A stretch of DNA of 64,000 bases from Apilactobacillus timberlakei. GTDB lineage: Bacteria; Bacillota; Bacilli; Lactobacillales; Lactobacillaceae. The stretch covers positions 62,843 through 126,842 of the forward strand of contig NZ_POST01000003.1 of the NCBI RefSeq assembly GCF_002993965.1. Direction: 5' to 3'. The notes below the pieces were generated by a model that worked only from the letters and a program-made list of their open reading frames with translations, searched no databases and was not told the DNA's origin. Shown here in pieces: positions 1 to 7,392 of this stretch. Position 1 is the first letter of the stretch; every line of letters starts with the position of its first letter. A program made the position numbers and the translations under genes.

Positions 1-6
1 TATTAA

Positions 7-555
7 TTATTTTATTACTCCAGTAACTACTGTAATTGAAACAAAAATAACATATATAATGATTGATATCAAAGGCATTTGCCAATGCTTCATTAGCGAT
101 GAGTTCACTTGGCTTGTCCACTTGCCTAAAAATGTTCCTCCACTATTCTCATTCAAGTTATCCATTACATCAAAAGAAATACTAGAAAATGAATAAGCCA
201 TCCCTAATATAGATAACGTAATAATAAATTCAGCAATGGATCCCAAAATGTTTAGTCTTGGTAAAGTATAATAAAATTGTACTAGACTTTGCCCTGCACT
301 CATTAAGAGAAATAAATTGGGAATCATCATAAATTTTTTTGATGGAATCATTGAAAATAATAAATAAATAACTAAAAAGAAGATTGCCATAACTAATTCT
401 TTAAAATAGATTGCAAAATCAGTAAACAAAAAATTAATTTCAATCATTTTTATACCCGCATAATGAAAATTAATAAAACCAAAATAAACAGCTAATAAAA
501 ATATTACAACCGCAAATATCCATCCTTTAATAGACATATTAATTTTTTTAAACAT
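7..555 (-). CDS. Putative multi-pass membrane protein of unknown function
   Basis: This 182-residue protein has about five hydrophobic stretches, the first at residues 10-30 and the last at about 160-180, so it is very probably an integral membrane protein. A clear ribosome site (AAAGGTG) lies upstream of the ATG. I recognise no family motif. It follows the acetyltransferase gene on the same strand after about 60 bases and may be co-transcribed with it. Function is unknown. Confidence 0.6.
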   Translation of the reverse strand: MFKKINMSIKGWIFAVVIFLLAVYFGFINFHYAGIKMIEINFLFTDFAIYFKELVMAIFFLVIYLLFSMIPSKKFMMIPNLFLLMSAGQSLVQFYYTLPRLNILGSIAEFIITLSILGMAYSFSSISFDVMDNLNENSGGTFLGKWTSQVNSSLMKHWQMPLISIIIYVIFVSITVVTGVIK

Positions 556-618
556 AACGTAAAATCACCTTTCTTGTTTCAAATTTTACATTAAATAATA
601 CATAGTTACAAAAGGATT

Positions 619-1158
619 TCAATATTCTTTTTTTAACATGGACCAGCTATTTTCGTCGTGAAACCCATCTAAAAGTTTTTCATTTTCACGTAAAACGCCA
701 TCTAAATGAAAACCACATCTTTTAGCAACTTGATTACTAGCACGATTATCAACTGCTGCATTTATAATAATTTTATTTAGTTCATATTGTTTGAATCCAA
801 TTGATAGCATCCCCAAAACACAACGATGCATAATATTGTTGCCGGAATATGCTTTTCCCATCCAATAACCAATATCTGCGCTACAATTATTATGCTTAAT
901 CGTATTAAAACTAATCGTACCAACAATTGTTTTACGATATTGAATTAATAAGTTCAATGAATTTTTAGCTAAATATTGCTTTAAATTATCATCTAAAAAA
1001 TCAATTTCGTCATCAACAGATTCAATTGCATTCGCCCAAGGCAGCCACCTAGCTAAGTATGAGCGATTCTCTTTGATGAGATTAAACATCATGGCACCAT
1101 GCTTTTTTGGATTGGGCAAAATTAAACTAATTTCGTTATCAATTTTATAAGGAAACAT
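619..1158 (-). CDS. GNAT family N-acetyltransferase (RimJ/RimL type)
   Basis: The protein has the layout of RimJ/RimL-type acetyltransferases: an N-terminal region with R-WLPW, a middle section with GTISFN and IGYWMGKAYSG, then NRASNQVAKRCGF, the usual acetyl-CoA-binding and C-terminal signature. Such enzymes acetylate protein N-termini or small amines with acetyl-CoA; the substrate cannot be told from sequence. I start it at the ATG at 1158 because AGGTGA lies five bases before it. A GTG three codons upstream falls inside that ribosome site. It is the last or next-to-last gene of the minus-strand wall-enzyme run. Confidence 0.8.
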   Translation of the reverse strand: MFPYKIDNEISLILPNPKKHGAMMFNLIKENRSYLARWLPWANAIESVDDEIDFLDDNLKQYLAKNSLNLLIQYRKTIVGTISFNTIKHNNCSADIGYWMGKAYSGNNIMHRCVLGMLSIGFKQYELNKIIINAAVDNRASNQVAKRCGFHLDGVLRENEKLLDGFHDENSWSMLKKEY

Positions 1159-1176
1159 CAATATCACCTACTTTAA

Positions 1177-2172
1177 TTAGTAAACAATTCTTCTAACAGT
1201 ATGATTAAATCTTGAACTCCAATGTGGATCTTTTAAGGATGAGATACCAACTCCACCAGTATCAGCCGAAGGTGAGTCATGCATAAATAAACCATTCCCT
1301 AAATAAAATCCAACATGGCAAAATTTTCCTTCTGACTTATCGTCGAAAAAGAAAATATCACCACGTTTCATATGCTTATAATTTACTGGTTTACCCATAT
1401 TACGCAAACTAAAAGTGGTTGCTCCTGACATTGACCCCAAATGAATGCCCGCTTTGGAATAAATATAGTGAACAAATGATGAACAATCAAAATGGTGAGC
1501 TTTAATACTTGCTAGAGTTCTACCACCACCCCATGCATAAGGTGATTTTCCATAAAATTTATAGCCTGCTTCAAAGGCTTTTTCAATTTTATGATTATTT
1601 CCAATTAGTTCATTTAATTTAAACTTCAAATATTTACCAGCAATATAATAATTTTGGCCATCATAATTAAAACGATAGTAACCCTTTTTAGTATTCGTTT
1701 CAGCACGTCCATTAACAGTAATCCACTTATTAAGTAACCCCAATGATTCAGTGGTAGCTAATTTATGGTAACCTTTTGTATTCCTAGGTTGATTATAAAC
1801 TTCAGTATTATGATTGCTAACTTGCATTGAGTAATTCATGTGACCAAATCCAGTTACCCATTGTGCAAATGCATTATGATCAATCCAGCCTTTTTTAGTT
1901 TTAACATATGTGACCTTAGGACTTGTTTTAGCAATCCTAGTTAATTTAAATCGTTTTTTATAATCATGTTTAGCTGAGCCAACCCATTTATTTTGATTAG
2001 GCTGCCTATAATAATTATATTTAGTGTGATACAAAACTTTATTAGTGTGATAAGGCTTATTGTATGTATTAGATGCATTAATGTTCAAACAATTAAATTT
2101 AATACTTATTCCAATTGTTATAACCATTAAAGATAAAATCATTAATAAGTTGTTTTTATATTTTAATTTCAT
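1177..2172 (-). CDS. Secreted NlpC/P60 peptidoglycan endopeptidase with SH3-like repeats
   Basis: A hydrophobic signal or anchor lies at residues 8-26. A middle region (about 35-190) with GW/SH3-like strands such as KKGWIDHNAFAQW and LLNKWITVNGR should bind the cell wall. The C-terminal NlpC/P60 domain carries the catalytic cysteine in FDCSSF (Cys230) and the histidine in CHVGFYLG (His286), with a third polar residue likely in HDSP. The family cleaves D-Glu-to-diamino-acid bonds in stem peptides. The start lies five bases after the stop of the DD-carboxypeptidase gene. With that gene and the S66 gene it forms a three-enzyme peptide-trimming cassette. Confidence 0.85.
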   Translation of the reverse strand: MKLKYKNNLLMILSLMVITIGISIKFNCLNINASNTYNKPYHTNKVLYHTKYNYYRQPNQNKWVGSAKHDYKKRFKLTRIAKTSPKVTYVKTKKGWIDHNAFAQWVTGFGHMNYSMQVSNHNTEVYNQPRNTKGYHKLATTESLGLLNKWITVNGRAETNTKKGYYRFNYDGQNYYIAGKYLKFKLNELIGNNHKIEKAFEAGYKFYGKSPYAWGGGRTLASIKAHHFDCSSFVHYIYSKAGIHLGSMSGATTFSLRNMGKPVNYKHMKRGDIFFFDDKSEGKFCHVGFYLGNGLFMHDSPSADTGGVGISSLKDPHWSSRFNHTVRRIVY

Positions 2173-2176
2173 AAGC

Positions 2177-3097
2177 TTAATTTTGCCCCTTTAATATATT
2201 ACTTTGTATTTTATGAATCAATCTGGCTTGATCATATGAACCTTGTCGATCATTTAAAGTAGTAACTATTAGATGATTATGATTTGGTAGCTTACTTGTA
2301 CTTACCAAACAATATCCGGCTAATGGTGTGTAACCAGTTTTTAATCCATCAACATGTAATGATGGTTGATAATTATAACCACCTTTTAATAATTCATTTT
2401 CATTTTTCATCTTTTGATGGCCCATATATTCAACTCGATGTTTAGCATCATTCACAATATTAGGATATAACTTTAATAAATGTGAGGCAATAGTAGTAAT
2501 TGCTCTAGCACTAACACGATTATAATCATGATATTTTCCATATCGAATTCCATAACGATATAAATCATTATTTTCCAAACCAGACGAAGACACAAAATGG
2601 GCTTGATGATTAATATGCCATTGTTTAGCTTGAGCATTCATCATATTGATAAAATGATGATTAGATCCACCAACCCATTTGCCCAAAGTAATAGCTGAAG
2701 GATTAGAAGAGGCAATCAAACTAGCACGATACAAAGTTCGCACTGTATACTTTCGTCCAGAAACTAATCTAACATTCCCTAAATCTGGACTCTTACTCAT
2801 CTTACTAAGATTATTACTAATTCTTACTCGATGATTCCAACCATTGCGTTCATGATTAATTTTATTAATAGTTAAATACAAAGTCATCAATTTAGTCGTT
2901 GAGGCAATCGCATAACGTTTATTGGCATTTTTAGTATAAAGGAAATGTCCCGTATTTAAATTCATTGCTGCTACAGCTTTAGCATGATTATGTAAATTTA
3001 GTTTGTTATTAGCATTGATAGTGCTAGTTGGTATTGTAACAAATAGCATCATCGACATGGTAATTGATACTAATCCTTTTTTTATTATATTTTTCAA
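2177..3097 (-). CDS. Secreted D-alanyl-D-alanine carboxypeptidase, S11 family (DacA-like)
   Basis: All three penicilloyl serine transferase motifs are visible: STTK (Ser66-Lys69), SSN (130-132) and KTG (253-255). A signal peptide covers about residues 1-29. The enzyme should remove terminal D-Ala from pentapeptide stems outside the cell. The protein ends about 50 residues after KTG, so it lacks the C-terminal PBP5 domain and amphipathic anchor of classical DacA. The start is a TTG nine bases after AAGGAG. A paralogue lies at 56348-57334. It sits between the S66 and NlpC/P60 genes with gaps of 13 and 4 bases. Confidence 0.88.
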   Translation of the reverse strand: MKNIIKKGLVSITMSMMLFVTIPTSTINANNKLNLHNHAKAVAAMNLNTGHFLYTKNANKRYAIASTTKLMTLYLTINKINHERNGWNHRVRISNNLSKMSKSPDLGNVRLVSGRKYTVRTLYRASLIASSNPSAITLGKWVGGSNHHFINMMNAQAKQWHINHQAHFVSSSGLENNDLYRYGIRYGKYHDYNRVSARAITTIASHLLKLYPNIVNDAKHRVEYMGHQKMKNENELLKGGYNYQPSLHVDGLKTGYTPLAGYCLVSTSKLPNHNHLIVTTLNDRQGSYDQARLIHKIQSNILKGQN

Positions 3098-3110
3098 TTT
3101 ATTAAACTCC

Positions 3111-4094
3111 TTATTTTAATATTTTATGAACAATAATTTCTTCTTTATGTGTATCTATCGTAACTATCCCTCCAATTGGAATTGTAAAAATTGGCTGTGC
3201 ATGACCAAAATTAACATCATACATAACTGGAATTTGTTTTAAAATCGGAAATTTATTAAGTACATAAAATAATTTTTCTTCACTCATATTAGATTCAACT
3301 GGAAATCTACCAATCAATAGCGCTTTAGGATTGGTGGATGCTTGTAAGATTGCGGCTAAATGTCTCGACATTTCACTCCAATCCTGCCCTTCAGAAAATT
3401 CAAACAAAATTATATTGTTACTCAATTCAGGCTGATAATTGGTACCCATTAAAAGTCCAAAAGTGTCAAAGTTACCACCAACAGTTCTTCCTTCAACTAT
3501 TCCATGATTATAAATTTTCCAAGAATTATCATGGAGAGACAAATTTGCATTTTCTTCATACCAAGGTCCACTTTGCCAATATTTAGAAGCATGTAATGTT
3601 AAATTCTGCGGAGTAGTTAACATTTTCTTAAAATATGAATCTTGATAAGTTCCAACTTTTCCAGACATTTTCAAGCTTGCATAGGCGGGACCATAAAATG
3701 TTATTAATCCTGTTTTAACAGTAATAGCATTAGCCAATGCAGTAAAATCAGAAAAACCACAAATTATTTTAGGATTATGCTTAATCAAATCGTAATCTAT
3801 ATATGGTAATAATTCATTAGATGTAAAACCACCAATAACTGAAAGAATAGCTTTCACTTTTTTGTCTTTAAATGCAGCATGTAAATCACTAACTCTTGAC
3901 TTGATTGGAGAACTATTTGCAACATCGCATTCATTAATATGATCACCAAACGTGACTTTAAAGCCCATTTTTTCCAATTTATGTTTGGAACCTAAATTAG
4001 CTTTATATCCGCCAACACGTTTTAAAGAATCACTAGGTGCAATAATCCTTATTTCGTCTCCTTCTTTTAAAGGCTTTGGAAAAATATATTTCAA
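3111..4094 (-). CDS. S66 family LD-carboxypeptidase / MccF-like peptidase
   Basis: The N-terminal half contains the nucleophile-elbow region GFSDFTAL and the preceding SVIGGF stretch. The C-terminal half has FEFSEG and DVNFGHAQPIF, which hold the expected Glu and His of the Ser-Glu-His triad. S66 enzymes either trim D-Ala from tetrapeptide stems (LdcA) or detoxify microcin C-like compounds (MccF). The adjacent DD-carboxypeptidase and NlpC/P60 genes favour a wall-recycling role, while FGHAQPIF looks more MccF-like. I prefer a TTG start at 4094, nine bases after AAAGGAG. An ATG 12 codons upstream has no ribosome site and gives an unusual tail. Confidence 0.82.
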   Translation of the reverse strand: MKYIFPKPLKEGDEIRIIAPSDSLKRVGGYKANLGSKHKLEKMGFKVTFGDHINECDVANSSPIKSRVSDLHAAFKDKKVKAILSVIGGFTSNELLPYIDYDLIKHNPKIICGFSDFTALANAITVKTGLITFYGPAYASLKMSGKVGTYQDSYFKKMLTTPQNLTLHASKYWQSGPWYEENANLSLHDNSWKIYNHGIVEGRTVGGNFDTFGLLMGTNYQPELSNNIILFEFSEGQDWSEMSRHLAAILQASTNPKALLIGRFPVESNMSEEKLFYVLNKFPILKQIPVMYDVNFGHAQPIFTIPIGGIVTIDTHKEEIIVHKILK

Positions 4095-4158
4095 TGAAGA
4101 AATCTCCTTTTTAATAAAATTATAAGCCATTTATAATAATAAATTAAGGACAAAATAA

Positions 4159-4182
4159 AAAGAGCTGTGAAAACAGCTCTTT
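4159..4182 (-). terminator. Terminator after the SPFH gene
   Basis: A perfect ten-base stem (AAAGAGCTGT with ACAGCTCTTT) with a four-base loop follows the SPFH gene on the minus strand and leads into a T-rich stretch. Confidence 0.75.
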
Positions 4183-4188
4183 AAAACA

Positions 4189-5013
4189 TTATTGTTTATT
4201 CTTGTCATCTTTAAATATTTTCTTTAAGGTTGCCATTTGACCAAACTCATTAGTTTTATCCATAGGAGCAACAATTAAGTTACTATCAGACTTAGCAACT
4301 TCACTAAAAGCATTAATGGATTGATTTTCAAAATATTTTGCATCAGCATTTTTTAGACCTGATTGAACAGTATCAATCCGATATTTTTCAGCATCCGCTT
4401 TTAATTTAGTAGCCTTAGCATTAGCGTTAGCAGTGGCAATTAAAGCTTCATTTTGAGCCTTAGTTCTCAATTGGATAGATTGCGCATCCCCTTCAGCCTT
4501 CGAAATTTCAGCTTGGCGTTCACGATCAGCTGTTAATTGCTTATCCATAGCATCTTGAATCGCTGAAGATGGTGTTAATTCATCAATATTAATTCGATCA
4601 ACATTAATCCCATAAGTATTAGTTAAATCACCGATGGCAATCGCTAAATTTTGGTTAATTTTAGCCGTGGAACCTAACACTTCATTCAATTCCATTCTTC
4701 CAATAATGTCACGCAAATGGCCACGTACTAATTGAGACATTGATTCAACGGAATCAGTATTTTCATATTGATATTTAACTGCATCGGTAACATGAAAATT
4801 CAAGGTAACACTAGCAGTAACTTCCGCATTATCCTTAGTGATAATTGAGTATCTTCTAAGGGTTTTTGGTTGCATTGCCAAGCTTACACTTCTAACCTTT
4901 TGCATAAATGGAACGTAGAAATGAAGACCTGATTGAATAGTTTTCTTATATTTACCCCAGTTTTCTACTAATCCTTCATAATTTTGTCTAACAACTTTAA
5001 TTCCAAATGGCAT
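4189..5013 (-). CDS. SPFH/Band 7 (stomatin-like) protein
   Basis: The sequence shows the Band 7 layout: NYEGLVENWGKY and GLHFYVPF near the N terminus, the central VTLNFHVTDAVKY and LVRGHLRDIIGRMELNEVL strands and helices, then a charged Ala/Lys/Glu coiled coil (about residues 165-215). Members form large membrane-associated scaffolds that organise membrane proteins. No N-terminal transmembrane hairpin is obvious, so membrane attachment may be peripheral. It follows the 102-residue gene after 19 bases, which suggests co-transcription, and ends at a strong terminator. Confidence 0.85.
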   Translation of the reverse strand: MPFGIKVVRQNYEGLVENWGKYKKTIQSGLHFYVPFMQKVRSVSLAMQPKTLRRYSIITKDNAEVTASVTLNFHVTDAVKYQYENTDSVESMSQLVRGHLRDIIGRMELNEVLGSTAKINQNLAIAIGDLTNTYGINVDRINIDELTPSSAIQDAMDKQLTADRERQAEISKAEGDAQSIQLRTKAQNEALIATANANAKATKLKADAEKYRIDTVQSGLKNADAKYFENQSINAFSEVAKSDSNLIVAPMDKTNEFGQMATLKKIFKDDKNKQ

Positions 5014-5032
5014 AATAAAACTTCCTTTATAC

Positions 5033-5341
5033 TTATTTTTTTAGATATAAAACATTGCCGTTATTGCCAACCACTGTATATTTAGCATCAGCAGTTGGTT
5101 CTTTTTCGTTAATTAAATCGAAACGATAATAAATGCCATCCATCATCACAAGATGACTTTTAATGTCCATTTTATTACCAACAATTTGCTTACCAACAAA
5201 TTGACGTTGCTCAAAATTACCCGTTTTAACATGATTACTTAAAACATTAGTTATGTAATCCTCAATACTAGACTTTTCAGTAGCAGAAGCTTTTTTAACT
5301 TGATCTGCTAACATTGCATCTAGTTTGATTGTAACTTTCAT
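5033..5341 (-). CDS. Small protein with ribbon-helix-helix-like N terminus
   Basis: The 102-residue protein begins with a basic beta-strand (MKVTIKLD) followed by two predicted helices, the pattern of a ribbon-helix-helix DNA-binding fold. The second half (about 60-102) looks beta-rich (MMDGIYYRFDLI, KYTVVGNNGNVLYL). A good ribosome site (GGAGGATC) precedes the ATG. It lies just upstream of the SPFH gene and probably heads that transcript. It might be a small regulator or an antitoxin-like protein, but there is no partner toxin beside it. Family not recognised. Confidence 0.6.
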   Translation of the reverse strand: MKVTIKLDAMLADQVKKASATEKSSIEDYITNVLSNHVKTGNFEQRQFVGKQIVGNKMDIKSHLVMMDGIYYRFDLINEKEPTADAKYTVVGNNGNVLYLKK

Positions 5342-5437
5342 AAATGATCCTCCTTTTTGCTGAAAGTATCCTAGATTATATAAGTTTCGATTAAATAATC
5401 AATACTTTTTAGTAATTTTTTATAAATAAATTAGCAC

Positions 5438-5465
5438 TTGCATTTTTTAATAAAATACATAAAAT
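5438..5465 (+). promoter_or_regulatory. Promoter of the DUF1722/glycosylase pair
   Basis: TTGCAT and TAAAAT are separated by 16 bases, about 25 bases before the ribosome site of the DUF1722 gene. This is a good sigma-70/SigA match by eye. Confidence 0.55.
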
Positions 5466-5492
5466 AAGAAGAAAACTTTCGAGGTGATTAAC

Positions 5493-5873
5493 TTGTCGTG
5501 GCAAAGTGATTGGGCATACAACAAATATTGGGTAATGGCACACTCGCAAAATGCATACAATGAAATTAGAAACCTCGCTAAAAATAATCAGTGGGATAAA
5601 GAAAAAGAATTACAATATCAAGAAATTGTACAATATTTAAAAAATATTCCACCTACCAAAGCAACCTTAGTAACTGCTTATCAACATATATGGGGATACT
5701 TCAAAAAAATTGCTGTACCAGCAGAAAAACAAAAATATTTAAAGTATTTAGATAATTTATCACCTGAAAAGGATGATTTAGGACCATTTTTGGCCCAATT
5801 AACTGATAAATATCAAGTGAAATATTTACAGAATTCTAGAATCATTATCGAAATTAAGGAGCAAAACAAATGA
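5493..5873 (+). CDS. DUF1722 (YbgA-like) domain protein
   Basis: The protein opens with WAYNKYWVMAHSQNAYNE and continues with a helical region containing AYQHIWGYF and LDNL, matching my knowledge of DUF1722. This domain often sits beside photolyase genes (ybgA-phr in E. coli) or is fused to DUF523. I start it at the TTG at 5493, five bases after GAGGTGA; an upstream GTG lies inside that ribosome site. Its 3' end overlaps the next gene by four bases (ATGA), so the two are translationally coupled. The neighbour is a pyrimidine dimer glycosylase, which strengthens a link to UV-damage repair. Biochemical role unknown. Confidence 0.8.
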   Translation: MSWQSDWAYNKYWVMAHSQNAYNEIRNLAKNNQWDKEKELQYQEIVQYLKNIPPTKATLVTAYQHIWGYFKKIAVPAEKQKYLKYLDNLSPEKDDLGPFLAQLTDKYQVKYLQNSRIIIEIKEQNK

Positions 5874-6232
5874 GATTATGGCATCAAAGTTTGATTAGTA
5901 AACTACCTCGTCAACAGTTATTAGGTCAACATCGAGAAATATGTGCACTACGTGGTAATGGCTGGGGTAAAAAACATGCCACTGTTAATTATGTATTTAA
6001 GCATTCTCCCTATAAACTGTTCCAATTCCATGAATTAGTAATCAATGAGATGCATATTAGAGGCTATTACCCTAATGAAAAATGGGAAAATAAAAATTAT
6101 CGTGGTACTTCATGTGAACCATACAATAATTTAAAATCTGTAAAATTAACTGATCCTATTTACCCAGAACACAATGATAAATACTTAAAAGAATGCTTAG
6201 AAAATCTAGCAAATAAAGATATTTATATCTAA
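5870..6232 (+). CDS. Pyrimidine dimer DNA glycosylase family protein (T4 endonuclease V-like)
   Basis: The N terminus (MRLWHQSLISKLPRQQLLGQ followed by HREICALRG) resembles T4 endonuclease V, which has SELADQHLMAEYRELPR there. A downstream Y-FKHSPYKLFQFHELVINEM region fits the Pyr_excise family. Members excise UV-induced pyrimidine dimers and can nick the abasic site. The protein starts right after Met with Arg rather than the catalytic Thr2 of the phage enzyme, so activity may differ. It overlaps the DUF1722 gene by four bases. The 120-residue length is close to the 138 of the phage protein. Confidence 0.75.
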   Translation: MRLWHQSLISKLPRQQLLGQHREICALRGNGWGKKHATVNYVFKHSPYKLFQFHELVINEMHIRGYYPNEKWENKNYRGTSCEPYNNLKSVKLTDPIYPEHNDKYLKECLENLANKDIYI

Positions 6233-6307
6233 AAAGTAAATTTGTATTATCAAATATTAGTGTTAAGATTGTACTTATCATTAATTTAACTGAAAGGACA
6301 TATTCCA

Positions 6308-6949
6308 ATGAAATTTCAAAAAACGATTTTGGGTACAGTTGCTGTGTTAATTATTGCTGTTGGTGGCGGTGTCATATTTAATAATTTCAGTAACCATACT
6401 GATAAAGCTGACACGCTTACAAACAATTCAAATAACTTGATGAAACGTATTTCTGAAAATGACCAATATCAAAAATCATTAAAGCATCATAAAAAAGATA
6501 CTGATAATTATGATAATGCAGCCACTCAAAGTGGTAATGATGTTAACAAAAAGCCAGTTTATAAACCCATTACTAAGGATTATTTAGGTAATTGGTACAA
6601 AGGATTAAATGCCAAAATGATTATTCAAAATAATATGTTTATGGCTGACCATCCTAGTGATCCTGTTGCTGGAATGCCTCCATTGAATATGGAACGTTAC
6701 GGCAAAACTAATGCTATTTTTATTAGATCTGTTTACAGGATCAACACTTATTGGCCTGCAACTATTACTTACAATGGTCAAAAATATAAAGCAATGATTA
6801 CAAGTAATGCTAAACAATTCAATCACTTTAAATTCTATACATCTGTAAAGACTGCTAAACCAATTCCAGACTACGTTTCTAAAAATAGTCATGCTGATTT
6901 AGTTGGTAAAAAAGATATTAATTTGGAACAATTAAGAACTGAAGAATAA
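6308..6949 (+). CDS. Membrane-anchored extracytoplasmic protein of unknown function
   Basis: An N-terminal hydrophobic helix (residues 8-26) anchors or exports the protein. A polar, Asn/Asp/Lys-rich linker runs to about residue 80, then a compact domain (about 85-195) holds the motifs LGNWYKGL, TYWPATITYNGQKYKAMIT and FKFYTSVK. The domain looks beta-rich. I do not recognise a family. A ribosome site (GAAAGGAC) precedes the ATG. An imperfect terminator follows at about 6950-6998 and overlaps the promoter of the next unit. Confidence 0.6.
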   Translation: MKFQKTILGTVAVLIIAVGGGVIFNNFSNHTDKADTLTNNSNNLMKRISENDQYQKSLKHHKKDTDNYDNAATQSGNDVNKKPVYKPITKDYLGNWYKGLNAKMIIQNNMFMADHPSDPVAGMPPLNMERYGKTNAIFIRSVYRINTYWPATITYNGQKYKAMITSNAKQFNHFKFYTSVKTAKPIPDYVSKNSHADLVGKKDINLEQLRTEE

Positions 6950-6983
6950 AGAAAATCCAATCAATTGAGTGTCTTTTATTAGA

Positions 6984-7012
6984 TTGACTTTTCTTTATTT
7001 TACTGATATATT
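6984..7012 (+). promoter_or_regulatory. Promoter of the T-box/brnQ transcript
   Basis: TTGACT and TATATT are separated by exactly 17 bases, about 30 bases before the first T-box stem. The -35 box sits inside the 3' arm of the imperfect terminator of the preceding gene. Confidence 0.7.
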
Positions 7013-7040
7013 TTTTAATATTAAATAAACAAGTTAATTA

Positions 7041-7292
7041 AAAGCGATGAAAAAGCAGAGTAATATTTTCACTTTAAATAGAGAGTCTTGGTATTCTGGA
7101 AAAAGATATAAAGTGAAATATGAAAGTATCTTTGGAGCTATATACGTAAAATCAAGAGAGTAACGTATATTGGGTACACCCATTAAAGTGTTAGCGTATG
7201 ATAGTACGTGAAGTTGGCTATTTTTTGATAGCAATCAAGGTGGTACCGTGCAAAAAGCACCCTTAGTTTTATACTAAGGGTGCTTTTTTATT
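7041..7292 (+). promoter_or_regulatory. T-box leader controlling brnQ
   Basis: Hallmarks of a tRNA-sensing T-box are present in order: stem I with AGAGTA and AGAGAG elements, the TTTGGAGC segment closing stem I, the T-box sequence AAGGTGGTACCGTG (7237-7250), and a strong intrinsic terminator (7254-7289; arms AGCACCCTTAG/CTAAGGGTGCT followed by seven T). The helix TATTTTCACTTT/AAAGTGAAATA frames the specifier loop. That loop's 3' side reads GAAAGTATC, which contains AGT, GTA (Val) and ATC (Ile). The transporter downstream favours a branched-chain amino acid, but I cannot fix the codon. Uncharged tRNA should promote read-through into brnQ. Confidence 0.93.
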
Positions 7293-7392
7293 GCTTATTT
7301 AAAGGATTGGAGATGATGGTTATATGAAAGATGTCGTGAGTAAATGAAAATATAAATAAACAAACATTCAACGATATTTTGGAGGAAAAAAC

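Noticed and set aside
3338-3586. Plus-strand 82-codon frame
   Set aside because: It is fully antisense to the S66 peptidase gene and has no family features.
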